Part shown: positions 44,460 through 53,603 of the stretch, piece after piece
Layout: every line of letters starts with the position of its first letter
Numbering within the stretch: the first letter of the stretch is position 1
Assembly: GCA_965261645.1 (NCBI GenBank)
Contig: CBDHDJ010000003.1
Location: 930,001-994,000 of the forward strand
From: CBDHDJ01 sp965261645
GTDB taxonomy: Bacteria; Pseudomonadota; Alphaproteobacteria; SHVV01
Length of the DNA: 64,000 nt
Direction: 5' to 3'
Made by a program: the position numbers and the translations under genes
The notes under the pieces: generated by a model
The model's input: only the letters and a program-made list of their open reading frames with translations
The model's database searches: none
What the model was told of the DNA's origin: nothing

Positions 44460-45637
44460 CGAGAATCTCGAAGACCCGGTCGTCGCTGTATTGGGTCCGC
44501 CAGCCGGGGAAAAGCTGGTCGTAGAACGCCGCCACCTGCTCGGCGCTGACGGTCCGGGCGATCTCGTCGCGGCCGGTGAGAATGCGCGCCGACGCGGGGT
44601 TGCTCTGCGTGGCGTAGAAGCACGGCTCCCAGATGCGACTGATCTTCATCTCGCCCAGGCGCCGGATCGCCGCCGCATCCTGGACATTGGGCAGGCCGAT
44701 GCGCGGATCCTGGACATTGCGCAGACCGATCCTCGGATAGTGGCAGACGGCCTCGGTGGCGCCCGCCGGTGCGAACACGGTGATCGCCTCGTCGTTATGA
44801 CAGATATGGAAACCATGCTCGTAGAACCGGCTGTTGACCCACCAGGCCGGCATGTTGACGTCATAGCCCCAGCCCTCGAACAGGAAGCGAAAGCTCCCGC
44901 CTTCCCTGATCAGGTGCTTGGCGAGCTTGAGCAGGTAGAGAAGCGCGCGCGGGTGCATCTCGCACAAGACGTGGTTGCACGTCACGACCTCGACGCCAAA
45001 CGCGATCTTATCGTAATCGAGATCGAAGAACCTCCACCACGGCACGTGTGCGGCTGTTCCGGGGTCAAGATCGTTGATTTGCGAGAGCTTGATGTCCTCG
45101 CACGCGAGTTCGACGAAACCGCCATTGGCGAGACTCGACCACAACTGGCTTTGGTAGAGGTAGAAGCCCTCTGCGACATCAGTGGCGATGTAGGGATAGC
45201 CCTCGAGAATGAGAAGCGCACCGAGATAGCCCGACCCCGGCCCCACCTCCAGCACGGCCGGGCGCCGATCCCCGAAAATGTAGCGCAGGTGGCGCAATGT
45301 GTTGATGGCGCGCAACAGGGCGCCGCGCGGCACCAGGGGCTGGGCCAGGTTGCTCGCGGCTGAACGCAAGGCTTGCCTCGCACACGCGCTTCATGAGCCC
45401 AAATTCGTGCTCGGTGAGGCCGCCGAGAAGATTTTTCAGGTCGTTGTCGAAGCGGCGCTCCTGCATGACGTCGGCAAACTTCCACAGGTCGCGATCATTA
45501 TCGACGTCCGTGGGATAGCCCAGCGCCCGAAAGGTGACCGGCTGGTAGGTTTCGACAACGCGGTTGGGCAGCGCGGCGACCGCCGCGCGTTCCGCCGCTC
45601 GATAAGCCTCAACGGTCAATAGCGTCATCTCGTCCAT
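44446..45637 (-). pseudogene. SAM-dependent methyltransferase, frameshifted
   Basis: N-terminal part MDEMTLLTVEAYRAAERAA through EASLAFSREQ is in one frame. After an extra base near 45350 the protein continues NLAQPLVPRGALLRAINTL, then LEVGPGSGYLGALLILEGY (SAM motif I), FRFLFEGWG and FPGWRTQYSDDR. The length is three-fold plus one, consistent with a single insertion. A 30-bp tandem duplication (44677-44736) lies inside the C-terminal third. It could methylate a surface sugar. It overlaps the TPR-sulfotransferase gene upstream. Confidence 0.7.
44677..44736 (-). repeat. 30-bp tandem duplication
   Basis: Two head-to-tail 30-base units that differ at a few positions encode RIGLPNVQD and RIGLRNVQD style repeats. 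The duplication is in frame within the methyltransferase gene. Confidence 0.85.
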
Positions 45638-46916
45638 CCGAAGCGGTGTGAGACAGGTTCGGGGATGCGTTCCCACATGCGTCGCTGCTGGTCCCGGGTG
45701 AAGACCTCACGCCATTCGTCGGTCTTTCCCGCGCGAAAGTTTCGCGTGCTGGTTGGCGGGTGGGCTTGCAATACGGAATCGATGTTATCGAGCTCGATCG
45801 AGTGAAATGAAGCCAAGGCCTCAAATATTTACCAGGATCGTCCACAAAGTCTTCGAATGTCGTCACCAGCACTGCCATGTCCCGCTCGAGCTCCGGCAAC
45901 GCGTCAATCCAGTCCGTTAGCCACTGGATCAATCTGGGGTAGAAGTTCGTCATGGCCCAATCCAATTGATCGGGTAGATCGAAGTCGCGAAAATCTTTGT
46001 GGACCACCGGCGTATACGACAGGCGGTCCAAGTCGAAGCGCTTGTCGTCTATCCGCCTGAGCATATGAACCCACGACAGGGTAGCTTGCCGGGGATCGCG
46101 CAGGTGAAGGACGAGGCGGGGGATGCCGGCCTCTTTGAGGATGGCGAAATTTGCCTCGCAGGCTTCCATGTGCAGGCGGAGGAGAGCACCGCCACGTGAC
46201 GAGATCGCGGTCAATCGGGGGATCACCCGGTTGCGGGGAAACGTGTGAGTTCCACCGAAGTAAGCCGGGATGTCCAAGCAGGCGGCAAGGACATCCGGGA
46301 TATATTCGCTGGCGCTCTTGGGCATGGTGACGAAAACGATGGGTGGGATGCCGCGTTCGATGGCAGCGGCCTGACGGGGGCGATCACTCTTCAGTCGATT
46401 GTTGGGTAACGACCACCACCGCTCATAAGCCTGCACGGCTTCGTCCGCCCGATCTTGCCGCTCCAGTACATCACCGAGCAAGCGAAGCAAGGGTAGAGAA
46501 TCGGGAGTGCTGAGGAGAGCCTCGCGGCACCCTCGTTCCGCGTCGTCCAGGCGGTTGAGCGGCAGCCACAGCGTCGCGAGCGCGAAATGGACATCCAGCG
46601 CATCCCGATCATGGTCCAGCGCACGCCCGAACGCTTCGGCGGCATCCTCCAGGCGGCCCTGTTGCTCCCATTGTGCGCCGAACCGCCGATTCTCCTCCGC
46701 CAAAGCCTTGTTCAGGACATCGCTGATCAACTGCGCGGCTTCGATACCTTGTCCGCGCGCGCCGAGTGCCAGGGCAACACCGATTTTTGGCAGGGAATTG
46801 TGCGGGTCCTGCTCGACCGCCAGCCTGAAAAGGCGCTCGGACTCCGAATAATTGCCGACATTATGCTCGGCAAAACCCGTGACAATCCATTCTTGGGTGG
46901 TTTCTTCAGCGCTCAT
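45625..46916 (-). pseudogene. TPR-sulfotransferase fusion, frameshifted near its 3' end
   Basis: From MSAEETTQEWIVTGFAEHN. Residues 1 to about 190 are tetratricopeptide repeats; the rest is a PAPS-dependent sulfotransferase. The 5'-phosphosulfate loop is IVFVTMPKSASEYI and the 3'-phosphate segment LHLRDPRQATLSWVHM. A one-base deletion near 45821 breaks DPGKYL-EALASFHSIELDN; the other frame continues to the stop at 45625 (ERIPEPVSHRFGWTR). The damage removes only the last 65 or so residues. It would sulfate a glycan using PAPS. The sat gene upstream could feed it. Confidence 0.75.
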
Positions 46917-47865
46917 GACACGCCCCAGCCTGCGCCGATTCGGGCTCCAGGGCCCACGAATGCGCTGTCCCGGCTCGATGAAGGGCAGTGATCTCCGATG
47001 CAACGTCGTGGCAACAGGCCGCCATGTCGCGGAAGCGAAGGCCCGTCACGGCCATCAACTTGGCCGCATCGAGCGAAAGATCCTTCGGCCGTTCAACGGC
47101 AAAGGACAGATCATCCAGCCCGACCTCGATTACGTCGCCCGACCCGGGGAGCCGATCCGCGAGCATACGAATGAGGGCGAAGCGACTGAAACTCGCAGGG
47201 CCGGCCACGTGATAGAGCCCGTCGAGCCTCGCTGTGATGACGGCACGCACGGCCTGCACAACGTCGCCCGCGAATATCGGTGAGAACACCTGATCGCGGG
47301 CTGCTTGCACGGCCTCACCCTCAGCCAGCTGCCGGGCTGCCTCGGTCAAGAGCGTGCCATCGCCGAGCTCTGTGCCCACGACCTTGGCGAGGCGCAATAT
47401 GGCGATGTCCTCGCTGATGCTTTGGAGCGATCGTTCGGTCGCGAGCTTCTGGCGGCCGTAGGCGGTGTTGGGGCAGGGCTCGTCGACCTCGGTATAGCCG
47501 CCCTTCCTTCCATCGAAGACATACTCGCTCGAGGTGAAAATCGGCCGAATCCCGAGATGGACCAGCTCTTCGGTAACCCGCACCGGCGCGACCACGTTGA
47601 GCGCCTCGGTCCGGGCGGGATCCTCCTTGCACGGATCGATCTTGGGCTCGGCGAACAGGAGCACCGCCTGATCGAACGTCGTTCCGGCCGGCAGGATGTC
47701 GGCGAGGCGGTCGCGGGTGGCGTCGAACCGAAGCCCTGTGGGCAGCGGCATCGTATGCCAGGTGCCGATGGCCTCCTCGCCCAGCCCGGCGAGTAGATGA
47801 CGCCCGACGAACCCGGAGGCGCCGATGACGAGGGTCTTCGTTCGCGGCGGCGTGGGCTCGGCCAT
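46906..47865 (-). CDS. RmlD-like NDP-sugar reductase/epimerase
   Basis: 319 residues. The NAD(P) Rossmann motif is GASGFVGRHLLAGLG, with the SDR segment FTSSEYVFDGRKGGYTE and YGRQKLATE (Y-x3-K). It is similar to dTDP-4-dehydrorhamnose reductases. Its ATG overlaps the upstream flavoenzyme stop by one base (TGATG) and its 3' end overlaps the TPR-sulfotransferase start by 11, so the three form one tight operon. The C-terminal 20 residues after the family end (SWALEPESAQAGACHER) are a probable addition. Confidence 0.85.
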   Translation of the reverse strand: MAEPTPPRTKTLVIGASGFVGRHLLAGLGEEAIGTWHTMPLPTGLRFDATRDRLADILPAGTTFDQAVLLFAEPKIDPCKEDPARTEALNVVAPVRVTEELVHLGIRPIFTSSEYVFDGRKGGYTEVDEPCPNTAYGRQKLATERSLQSISEDIAILRLAKVVGTELGDGTLLTEAARQLAEGEAVQAARDQVFSPIFAGDVVQAVRAVITARLDGLYHVAGPASFSRFALIRMLADRLPGSGDVIEVGLDDLSFAVERPKDLSLDAAKLMAVTGLRFRDMAACCHDVASEITALHRAGTAHSWALEPESAQAGACHER

Positions 47866-48971
47866 CAGTGCAAATTCTCGGCGATGGTCATGGCTTGCTC
47901 GATGATGTCGTCGATGTCGATGTAGCGGTAAGTGCCGGCGCGGCCGATCGAGAACACGCCCTCCGGCATGTCGGCGAAATATTTATCAGGCTTGGCGATC
48001 TCGCGCTTGAACGGCATCGGGTAAAGCTTGTTCCGCATCGACGGGATCTCGATGCCGATCAGCGTCGATTCGGATTTATGCTGGGTGAACTTATTGTACT
48101 CGACGACGCGGGTGAATTTCTCGTCGCCGGCGTAGTAGACGAAGTAGACGTTCTCCGGGAACGCGTGCTCAACCGGCAGGACTATGGGGATGAAATCGCG
48201 TCCGACATAGGGCAACTCGCCGTGCACGCCGTTCATCAGGGTATCGGGCGAGATTGTGCTGACGATCACGTCATAGCGGTGTTTCTCGCCCGCAATGGTG
48301 ACCGTCTTATTGGGAACGTCGTAGCCCTCGATGGTCGTGCCCAAACACACTTTGGCGTCGGCTGTCGAGATGTCGAAATAGTCGTCATAGCCGTTGGGAG
48401 CGCGGGGATAAGCGGAGATCGCAGAGTCCCAGGCAGCCCGCGGGCCATCCTTGATTGTCACACCATTGGGTGACCAAGCGAAATCGTCAAGCCGTTTGTT
48501 GTCGTCGATTTGCCACATCTTGCGGGAATAGCCGTCGGCAAACTTCTCATAGAGCGACTGGCCCACCGACATCACCCAGAATTCCTCGAAGTTGCGCGCG
48601 CCGACCGCGCCGTTCACGAGCTTGAGCTCGCTCTCGATGCGCTCGCGATCGGGCATGCGGGGAATGTCGTCCTTGTGAATCGGGTAGTGATAGAACTGCT
48701 CGTCCTTGGCCACATAGGTGATGAACTCGTGCTCGGCGCAGCGTCGCATCGGCACGTATTTGTTAAGAAAATCAAAGAGATGCTCGTTGGGCGTCAGGAA
48801 ATGACGGGGCCCGAACGTATACGGATGGCCGCCGTACCACAGCGTCTTGACCCCGCCGCCGAGAAACGGCGCCTTCTCGACGAGCGTGATGTCCCAGCCG
48901 CCCATGAGGGCGAGTTGGTGGGCCGCGGCATAGCCGGCGAAGCCACCACCGATGACCAAAGCCTTCTTCAT
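47865..48971 (-). CDS. UDP-galactopyranose mutase-like flavoenzyme
   Basis: 368 residues. The FAD-binding GGGFAGYAAAHQLA near the N-terminus is followed by GGGVKTLWYGGHPYTFGPRH, which matches the Glf active-site region. IGRAGTYRYIDIDDIIEQA is the C-terminal FAD loop. It would convert UDP-galactopyranose to galactofuranose or a related hexofuranose for surface glycan. It is the first gene of the 48971-42690 minus-strand operon. The substrate could be another UDP-sugar. Confidence 0.88.
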   Translation of the reverse strand: MKKALVIGGGFAGYAAAHQLALMGGWDITLVEKAPFLGGGVKTLWYGGHPYTFGPRHFLTPNEHLFDFLNKYVPMRRCAEHEFITYVAKDEQFYHYPIHKDDIPRMPDRERIESELKLVNGAVGARNFEEFWVMSVGQSLYEKFADGYSRKMWQIDDNKRLDDFAWSPNGVTIKDGPRAAWDSAISAYPRAPNGYDDYFDISTADAKVCLGTTIEGYDVPNKTVTIAGEKHRYDVIVSTISPDTLMNGVHGELPYVGRDFIPIVLPVEHAFPENVYFVYYAGDEKFTRVVEYNKFTQHKSESTLIGIEIPSMRNKLYPMPFKREIAKPDKYFADMPEGVFSIGRAGTYRYIDIDDIIEQAMTIAENLH

Positions 48972-49174
48972 ATCAGTTCCCCGTGCTCAAGCTCCGGACC
49001 GCGATGCGCGGGGCGCATCGGGCCATCTGTGATGGTCTCACCGAAAGTTAAATTTTTTATTAACCATACCGAGGAGCCATGCGCGGCCGTTTCCGAGGTG
49101 CAAAAAGGGGATGCCGAGGGGCGAATTTTGGGTAAGCTGAACGATCACCAACAACAACCGACTGGGGAGGACCC

Positions 49175-49597
49175 ATGGCAGACGACGATCAAGCGCTGGC
49201 GACGGTCAAACGCGCTTACGAATTCTTCGCATCAAACAATTTCGGCGGCATCATGGAGTTGATCCGCGACGACAGCACATGGTCGGCGCCGGGCCCGAAG
49301 GACGTCCTGCCCTGGGTCGGCACGTGCCGAGGCCCGGCCGAGATCAAGGCGATGTTCGATGACGTGGGCAACTACGCCCAGCTTACGCTGTTCGAGCCGC
49401 GGGAATTCATCAGCAATGGCAGGACGGTTGCTGTTGTCGGCTACGAGGAGGGTATCCTCCAGCCGACCGGCGGCAAATACGCCACCGATTTCGTCCATAT
49501 TTTCGAGATCGAGGATGGCAAGATCAAGTCGTACCAGGAATACAACGACACCGCTGGACTCGTCGTCACCATGACGGGCAAGCCACACCAAGCTTGA
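49175..49597 (+). CDS. SnoaL-like (NTF2-fold) protein
   Basis: 140 residues from MADDDQALATVKRAYEFF after a strong GGGGAGGA site. Segments AIKAMF-type helix (GPAEIKAMFDDVG), FISNGRTVAVVGYEEG and TDFVHIFEIEDGKI define a ketosteroid-isomerase-like small fold. Such proteins are cyclases, isomerases or ligand binders; no catalytic residue identifies this one. It stands alone between two minus-strand genes with its own upstream region (48972-49174). Confidence 0.8.
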   Translation: MADDDQALATVKRAYEFFASNNFGGIMELIRDDSTWSAPGPKDVLPWVGTCRGPAEIKAMFDDVGNYAQLTLFEPREFISNGRTVAVVGYEEGILQPTGGKYATDFVHIFEIEDGKIKSYQEYNDTAGLVVTMTGKPHQA

Positions 49598-49646
49598 CGA
49601 ATGGGGCGGTCGCCGCCGGGCGGCCGACCCTCATCCCGCAATCCGT

Positions 49647-50405
49647 TCAGACCGCTTGGGGGAATCGGCGATCGAGGAGATCGCAAAGCGGGTGGCCTGA
49701 CTTGCGTAGCAGAAACTCGAGGTAGGCGATATCCTCGGGCACGTCGACCTCGGGTGCGAACGGCGTCGTCATGGCGAGGATACGCTCGCCATAGATCGAG
49801 CCGTTTTGGGCGGCCCGGATATAGGCTGTCCGGACAATATCGACATAGCCGTTGGGATGGTAGCTCGCGGGAAAGGCCTGACGCGGCAGGTGAAAGTATT
49901 CGGGGCGCGGGTCGTCGGGAAACAGGCCGGCGAAATACTCGCCCGCGAGCCGGAACATCTTCTCGGGCGGCTCGGCCATCGCGTGGGCAGAGCGCAGCGA
50001 CGTGGCCTCGGGGTGGGCGATGAGGCGCCCGATCGCTTGATCGATCACGTCGGCATCGCGGACTCGCGTCGTCGGCCTGAGCTGGACGACCAGATCGGGT
50101 TCATGGTTCTCGTTTTCGGCCAGCCAGTCCAAGGCGTGGCGGATGACATCCGCATCCGTCGCGGTATCGCTGGCATAAATCGCAGGCCAGAGAAACGGCA
50201 CCTCGGCACCATAGCTCTTGGCGATATCGGCGAAGGGCGCGCTGTCGGTCGAAACGATGGTGCGCTCGATCACGTCGCACAGCTGGGCGGCGAGAATCGA
50301 ATACGCCATCATGGGATGGCCCGCCAGCGGCCTGATGTTCTTGCGCGGCACGCCTTTTGAGCCCGCGCGCGCCTGAATAAGAGCGATTATATTTGCCTCG
50401 GCCAT
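49647..50405 (-). CDS. CMP-sugar synthetase (NeuA/PseF/LegF-like cytidylyltransferase)
   Basis: 252 residues from MAEANIIALIQARAGSKGVPRKN at 50405. The nucleotide loop ARAGSKGVPRKNIRPLAGHPM is intact, followed by STDSAPFADIAKSYGA and VVQLRPTTRVRDADVIDQAI. It activates a nonulosonic acid with CTP, giving the CMP-sugar used by surface glycosyltransferases. With the NeuB-like gene at 55623 it forms the core of the pathway. Which nonulosonate (neuraminic, legionaminic or pseudaminic) is not decided by sequence here. Confidence 0.9.
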   Translation of the reverse strand: MAEANIIALIQARAGSKGVPRKNIRPLAGHPMMAYSILAAQLCDVIERTIVSTDSAPFADIAKSYGAEVPFLWPAIYASDTATDADVIRHALDWLAENENHEPDLVVQLRPTTRVRDADVIDQAIGRLIAHPEATSLRSAHAMAEPPEKMFRLAGEYFAGLFPDDPRPEYFHLPRQAFPASYHPNGYVDIVRTAYIRAAQNGSIYGERILAMTTPFAPEVDVPEDIAYLEFLLRKSGHPLCDLLDRRFPQAV

Positions 50406-50743
50406 CGTTCCTCGCCCCTCTTTAGAGCTGGGCAATTCCTACCGGGTGTGCGCCGTCATTGCGCTCACAACCCGCATCCTGTCCTCCGGCGCCAACACTC
50501 CATCTTCGCACCCGCAGATTCAGTGCCGTTCGCAAGCCCGTCGATCGGCCCCCGGTGGCGCGAATCTTGCTGCTTAAATCGAACCGCTCGGCAGTCGTGA
50601 TCAAAGCAAGAGACGGACCATCAAACGCCAATCCGCACTTCATCAAATGTTAACGATATTCCTTTCAAATCCCTTAACGCGCGCCGTGTTTTAGCTGGCG
50701 TGCAGTGGACAGAGGCCGCGAGGCCAAAAGGAGACCAAGCCCC
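50406..50743 (+). other. Divergent intergenic region, promoters likely
   Basis: 338 bases between the cytidylyltransferase and the radical-SAM gene. No convincing gene is present. An AT-rich patch at 50640-50680 holds TTAACG twice and ends about 65 bases before the radical-SAM start. A purine-rich AAAAGGAGA ribosome binding site precedes that start. The rest is featureless. Confidence 0.5.
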
Positions 50744-52132
50744 ATGCGCGTTCTGATGGTGATCTACGACGAAGGCTCGTTCATCCATAACTTCCCGCTC
50801 GGCGCGGCCTATATCGCCGGCGCGGCACGGCAGGCGGGGCACGAGGTCGAGATCTACAACCAGGATATCCATCACTGGCCGCACGACCGCCTGCGCCAAT
50901 ATCTCGACGCCGAAGTGTTCGACATGGTCGGCGTCAGCATGATGGCGGGCTACTGGCAGTTCGCGCAGCTTCTGGAGATTTCCGACGCGATTAACAACTC
51001 GAAGAACCGGCCGCTTTACGTGCTCGGCGGCGCGGGCGCCTCGCCCGATCCTTACTACTTCCTCGGCACGACCCAGGCCGATGTCGCGGCCATCGGCGAA
51101 GGTGAGCAGACGATCGTCGATCTGCTCGACGCCTTGGCGAATGACCGCCCGCTCAGCGAGGTGAAGGGCATCGTCTATCGCGACGGCAAGGATGTCTTCG
51201 TCAATTTCGAGCGCGAGCTCATCGAAAACCTCGACACCATCGCCCCGCCCGCCTGGGACCTGTTTCCGATCGACTACTACCGGCTGTTGCCGCACGAGAA
51301 CAGCTCCAAGCTCGATTTCTGCATGCCCCCGCTGTCGGGTCGCGGCTGCCCGTTCCGCTGCACCTTCTGCTACCGCATCGACAAAGGCTTCCGGCCTCGC
51401 CCCAACGCGGGCCTGATTGAGGAGATCGGCCAGCTACAGGACGACTACGCGGTCACCTACATCGACCTGGTCGACGATCTGCTGATGTCTTCGCCGGATC
51501 GTACAGAGGATATCTGCCAGGCGATCATCGATTCGGGGCTCAAATTCAAATGGAGCTGCAACGGCAGGCTCAACTGGGTGACCAGCGACGTCATCAAGGT
51601 GATGAAGCGTGCGGGCTGCGTCTTCATCAACTACGGCATCGAATCGGTCGACGACGAGACCATAAAGAACATGAAGAAGGGGCTCACGCTCGCCATGGTC
51701 ATCAAGGGCGTCGAAATCACCCGCGAGGAAGGCATGAGCGCCGGCCTCAACATGATCTTCGGCAATATCGGCGACAATCTCGATACGCTACGCCGCGCTG
51801 TCGAGTTCCTGTGCCAATACGACGAAGGCAAGCAGAAACGCACCATCCGCCCAGTCACGCCCTATCCCGGCTCGCCCCTGTACTTCACCGCCATCGAGCG
51901 CGGATTGCTCAAAGACACCAAGGAATTCTACGAGGTGAAGCACCTGAACTCCGATCTCCTGGCGGTGAACTTCACCGATCTCACCGATAAGGAATTTCAC
52001 GCCGCGCTGCTCGAAGCCAACACCTGCCTGCTCGAGGACTATCACGAGAAGCAGCTCAAGATGGAGGTCGCCCAGGCGACCCATCTCTACAAGGACCTCG
52101 ATGTGGACTTCCGTGGCTACCGCACCACGTGA
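50744..52132 (+). CDS. B12-binding radical SAM enzyme
   Basis: 462 residues from MRVLMVIYDEGSFIHNFPLG. Residues 1 to about 145 are a cobalamin-binding Rossmann domain (without the DxHxxG loop). The radical SAM cluster C-x3-C-x2-C is in GRGCPFRCTFCYRIDKGF, near residue 205. A C-terminal region (RPVTPYPGSPLYFTAIERGLL) is typical of this group, whose members methylate or rearrange unactivated carbons. Context suggests a C-methylation or sugar rearrangement on the glycan precursor. The AAAAGGAGA site supports the start. Confidence 0.88.
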   Translation: MRVLMVIYDEGSFIHNFPLGAAYIAGAARQAGHEVEIYNQDIHHWPHDRLRQYLDAEVFDMVGVSMMAGYWQFAQLLEISDAINNSKNRPLYVLGGAGASPDPYYFLGTTQADVAAIGEGEQTIVDLLDALANDRPLSEVKGIVYRDGKDVFVNFERELIENLDTIAPPAWDLFPIDYYRLLPHENSSKLDFCMPPLSGRGCPFRCTFCYRIDKGFRPRPNAGLIEEIGQLQDDYAVTYIDLVDDLLMSSPDRTEDICQAIIDSGLKFKWSCNGRLNWVTSDVIKVMKRAGCVFINYGIESVDDETIKNMKKGLTLAMVIKGVEITREEGMSAGLNMIFGNIGDNLDTLRRAVEFLCQYDEGKQKRTIRPVTPYPGSPLYFTAIERGLLKDTKEFYEVKHLNSDLLAVNFTDLTDKEFHAALLEANTCLLEDYHEKQLKMEVAQATHLYKDLDVDFRGYRTT

Positions 52133-52193
52133 GGTCAACCCCACGGCGACAGCGCGGCGGCAAAATGCGCCGCTGAACGACTCGAATAACTCG

Positions 52194-53603
52194 ATGGCTG
52201 GTTACGATTTCTCGCGAACTCCAAGACCGGTCCCGCCCCTCGAGACCGCCCACCGCCGCATCCGCACAGCGATCCCGGCGCCCGGCACCGCGGAGCTGCT
52301 GGCGAAGCTCGATTCGTGTGAATCCCGCTCGATGCACGGCCAGCTGCCACTGGTCTGGAACCAGGCGGCGGATTTCTCGGTGTGCGATCCAGCGGGCAAC
52401 AAATGGATCGATTTCACCTCGACCATATTCGTCGCCAACATCGGGCACGCCAATCCGCGCCTCAAGGCGGAGCTCAAGCAGGCGATCGACGATGAACCCC
52501 TGTACACCTATGCCTATGCCTATGCCTATGCCTATGCCTATGCCTCCGAGGTCCGGGCACGCTATCTCGAGCGCTTGCTCGCTTTTGCGCCGGCGCCGGC
52601 GGAGAAAGCCTTCCTGCTTTCGGCCGGCACCGAGGCGACCGAGGCCGCACTCAAGCTGATGCGCCTGCACGGCGCGAAGAGCGGCAAACGGCGGCCTGGC
52701 ATTCTCTGCCTCTAAGGCAACTGGCACGGCCGCACGATGGGCGCCCAGTTGATGAGCGACAACGCCGGGCAATCGGCGTGGATCGGCACGCGCGATTCCA
52801 ACATCCATCACCTGCCCTTCCCCTACCCGTGGGTACTCGGCAACCGCTCGGGCGCGGAATTCCTCGCCGACGCCCTGAAGCGCCTAGCCGACAGCGGGAT
52901 CGAGGTGGCCCGCGATATCGCCGGCGTCATGCTGGAGACCTTCCAGGACTGGGGCGCGGTGTTCTATCCGACGGATTTCGTCGAGGCGCTGGCCGATCTC
53001 TGCCGCCGCCACGACATCGTGTTCACATTCGACGAGATGCAGGCCGGCTTTGCCCGCACCGGGCGCAAGTTCGGCTACGAGCACTATGGCGTGGCGCCCG
53101 ATCTCGTTTGTTGTGGCAAGGGCATGACCTCGGGCCTGCCGCTGTCGGGTGTCTTGGGCCGCGCGGAGATCATGGATCTGCCCGAGATCGGCACTATGAG
53201 CAGCACCCATTCGGGAAACCCGCTCGCCTGTGTGGCCGGCCTCGCCACGATCGAGGAGATCGAACGGCTCGACCTCGTGAACGAGGCGGCCCGTAAGGGT
53301 GCGATTCTGTTCGATCGCCTCGCGGCGCTGCAGCGGCAGTTCCCCCGGCACATCTCCCATTGTCTCGGCAAGGGCCTCATCGCCGCGGTATTGTTCGCCA
53401 AGCGATCGAACGGCGTCAGCGAATCAGCGTTGGCCAGCCGGGTCAGTGAGCGGGCCATGGAAAAGGGCCTTCTCGTCATCCACACCGGGCGCGAATCGAT
53501 CAAGATCGGGCCGCCGCTGACGATCACCGACGAAGCGTTGATCGAGGGCATCGACACGCTCGCGGAGGCGATCGGCGAAATCGCGGAGGAGATCGCGGCG
53601 TGA
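52194..53603 (+). pseudogene. Class III aminotransferase with one internal TAA
   Basis: PLP enzyme of the glutamate-1-semialdehyde aminotransferase group. From MAGYDFSRTPRPVPPLE at 52194 it reads 173 codons to ILCL, then TAA at 52713-52715, then GNWHGRTMGAQLMSDN in the same frame to 53603. The family has E-G-N-W/F-H-G-R at that point, so GAA to TAA is the likely single change. The PLP lysine (VCCGKGMTSGLPLSG) and the FTFDEMQAGFARTGRKF site are intact downstream. A (TATGCC)6 repeat inserts (Tyr-Ala)6 near residue 106. It overlaps the next gene by four bases (GTGA). Confidence 0.8.
52509..52544 (+). repeat. (TATGCC)6 microsatellite in the aminotransferase gene
   Basis: 36 bases of perfect hexanucleotide repeat encode (Tyr-Ala)6 between LYT and SEVRARY. 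The family has one or two such residues at this place, so the repeat is an expansion. It stays in frame. Confidence 0.95.

Noticed and set aside
52713..52715. Selenocysteine or pyrrolysine recoding at the aminotransferase stop
   Set aside because: The codon is TAA, which is not used for either, and the family residue there is Glu.
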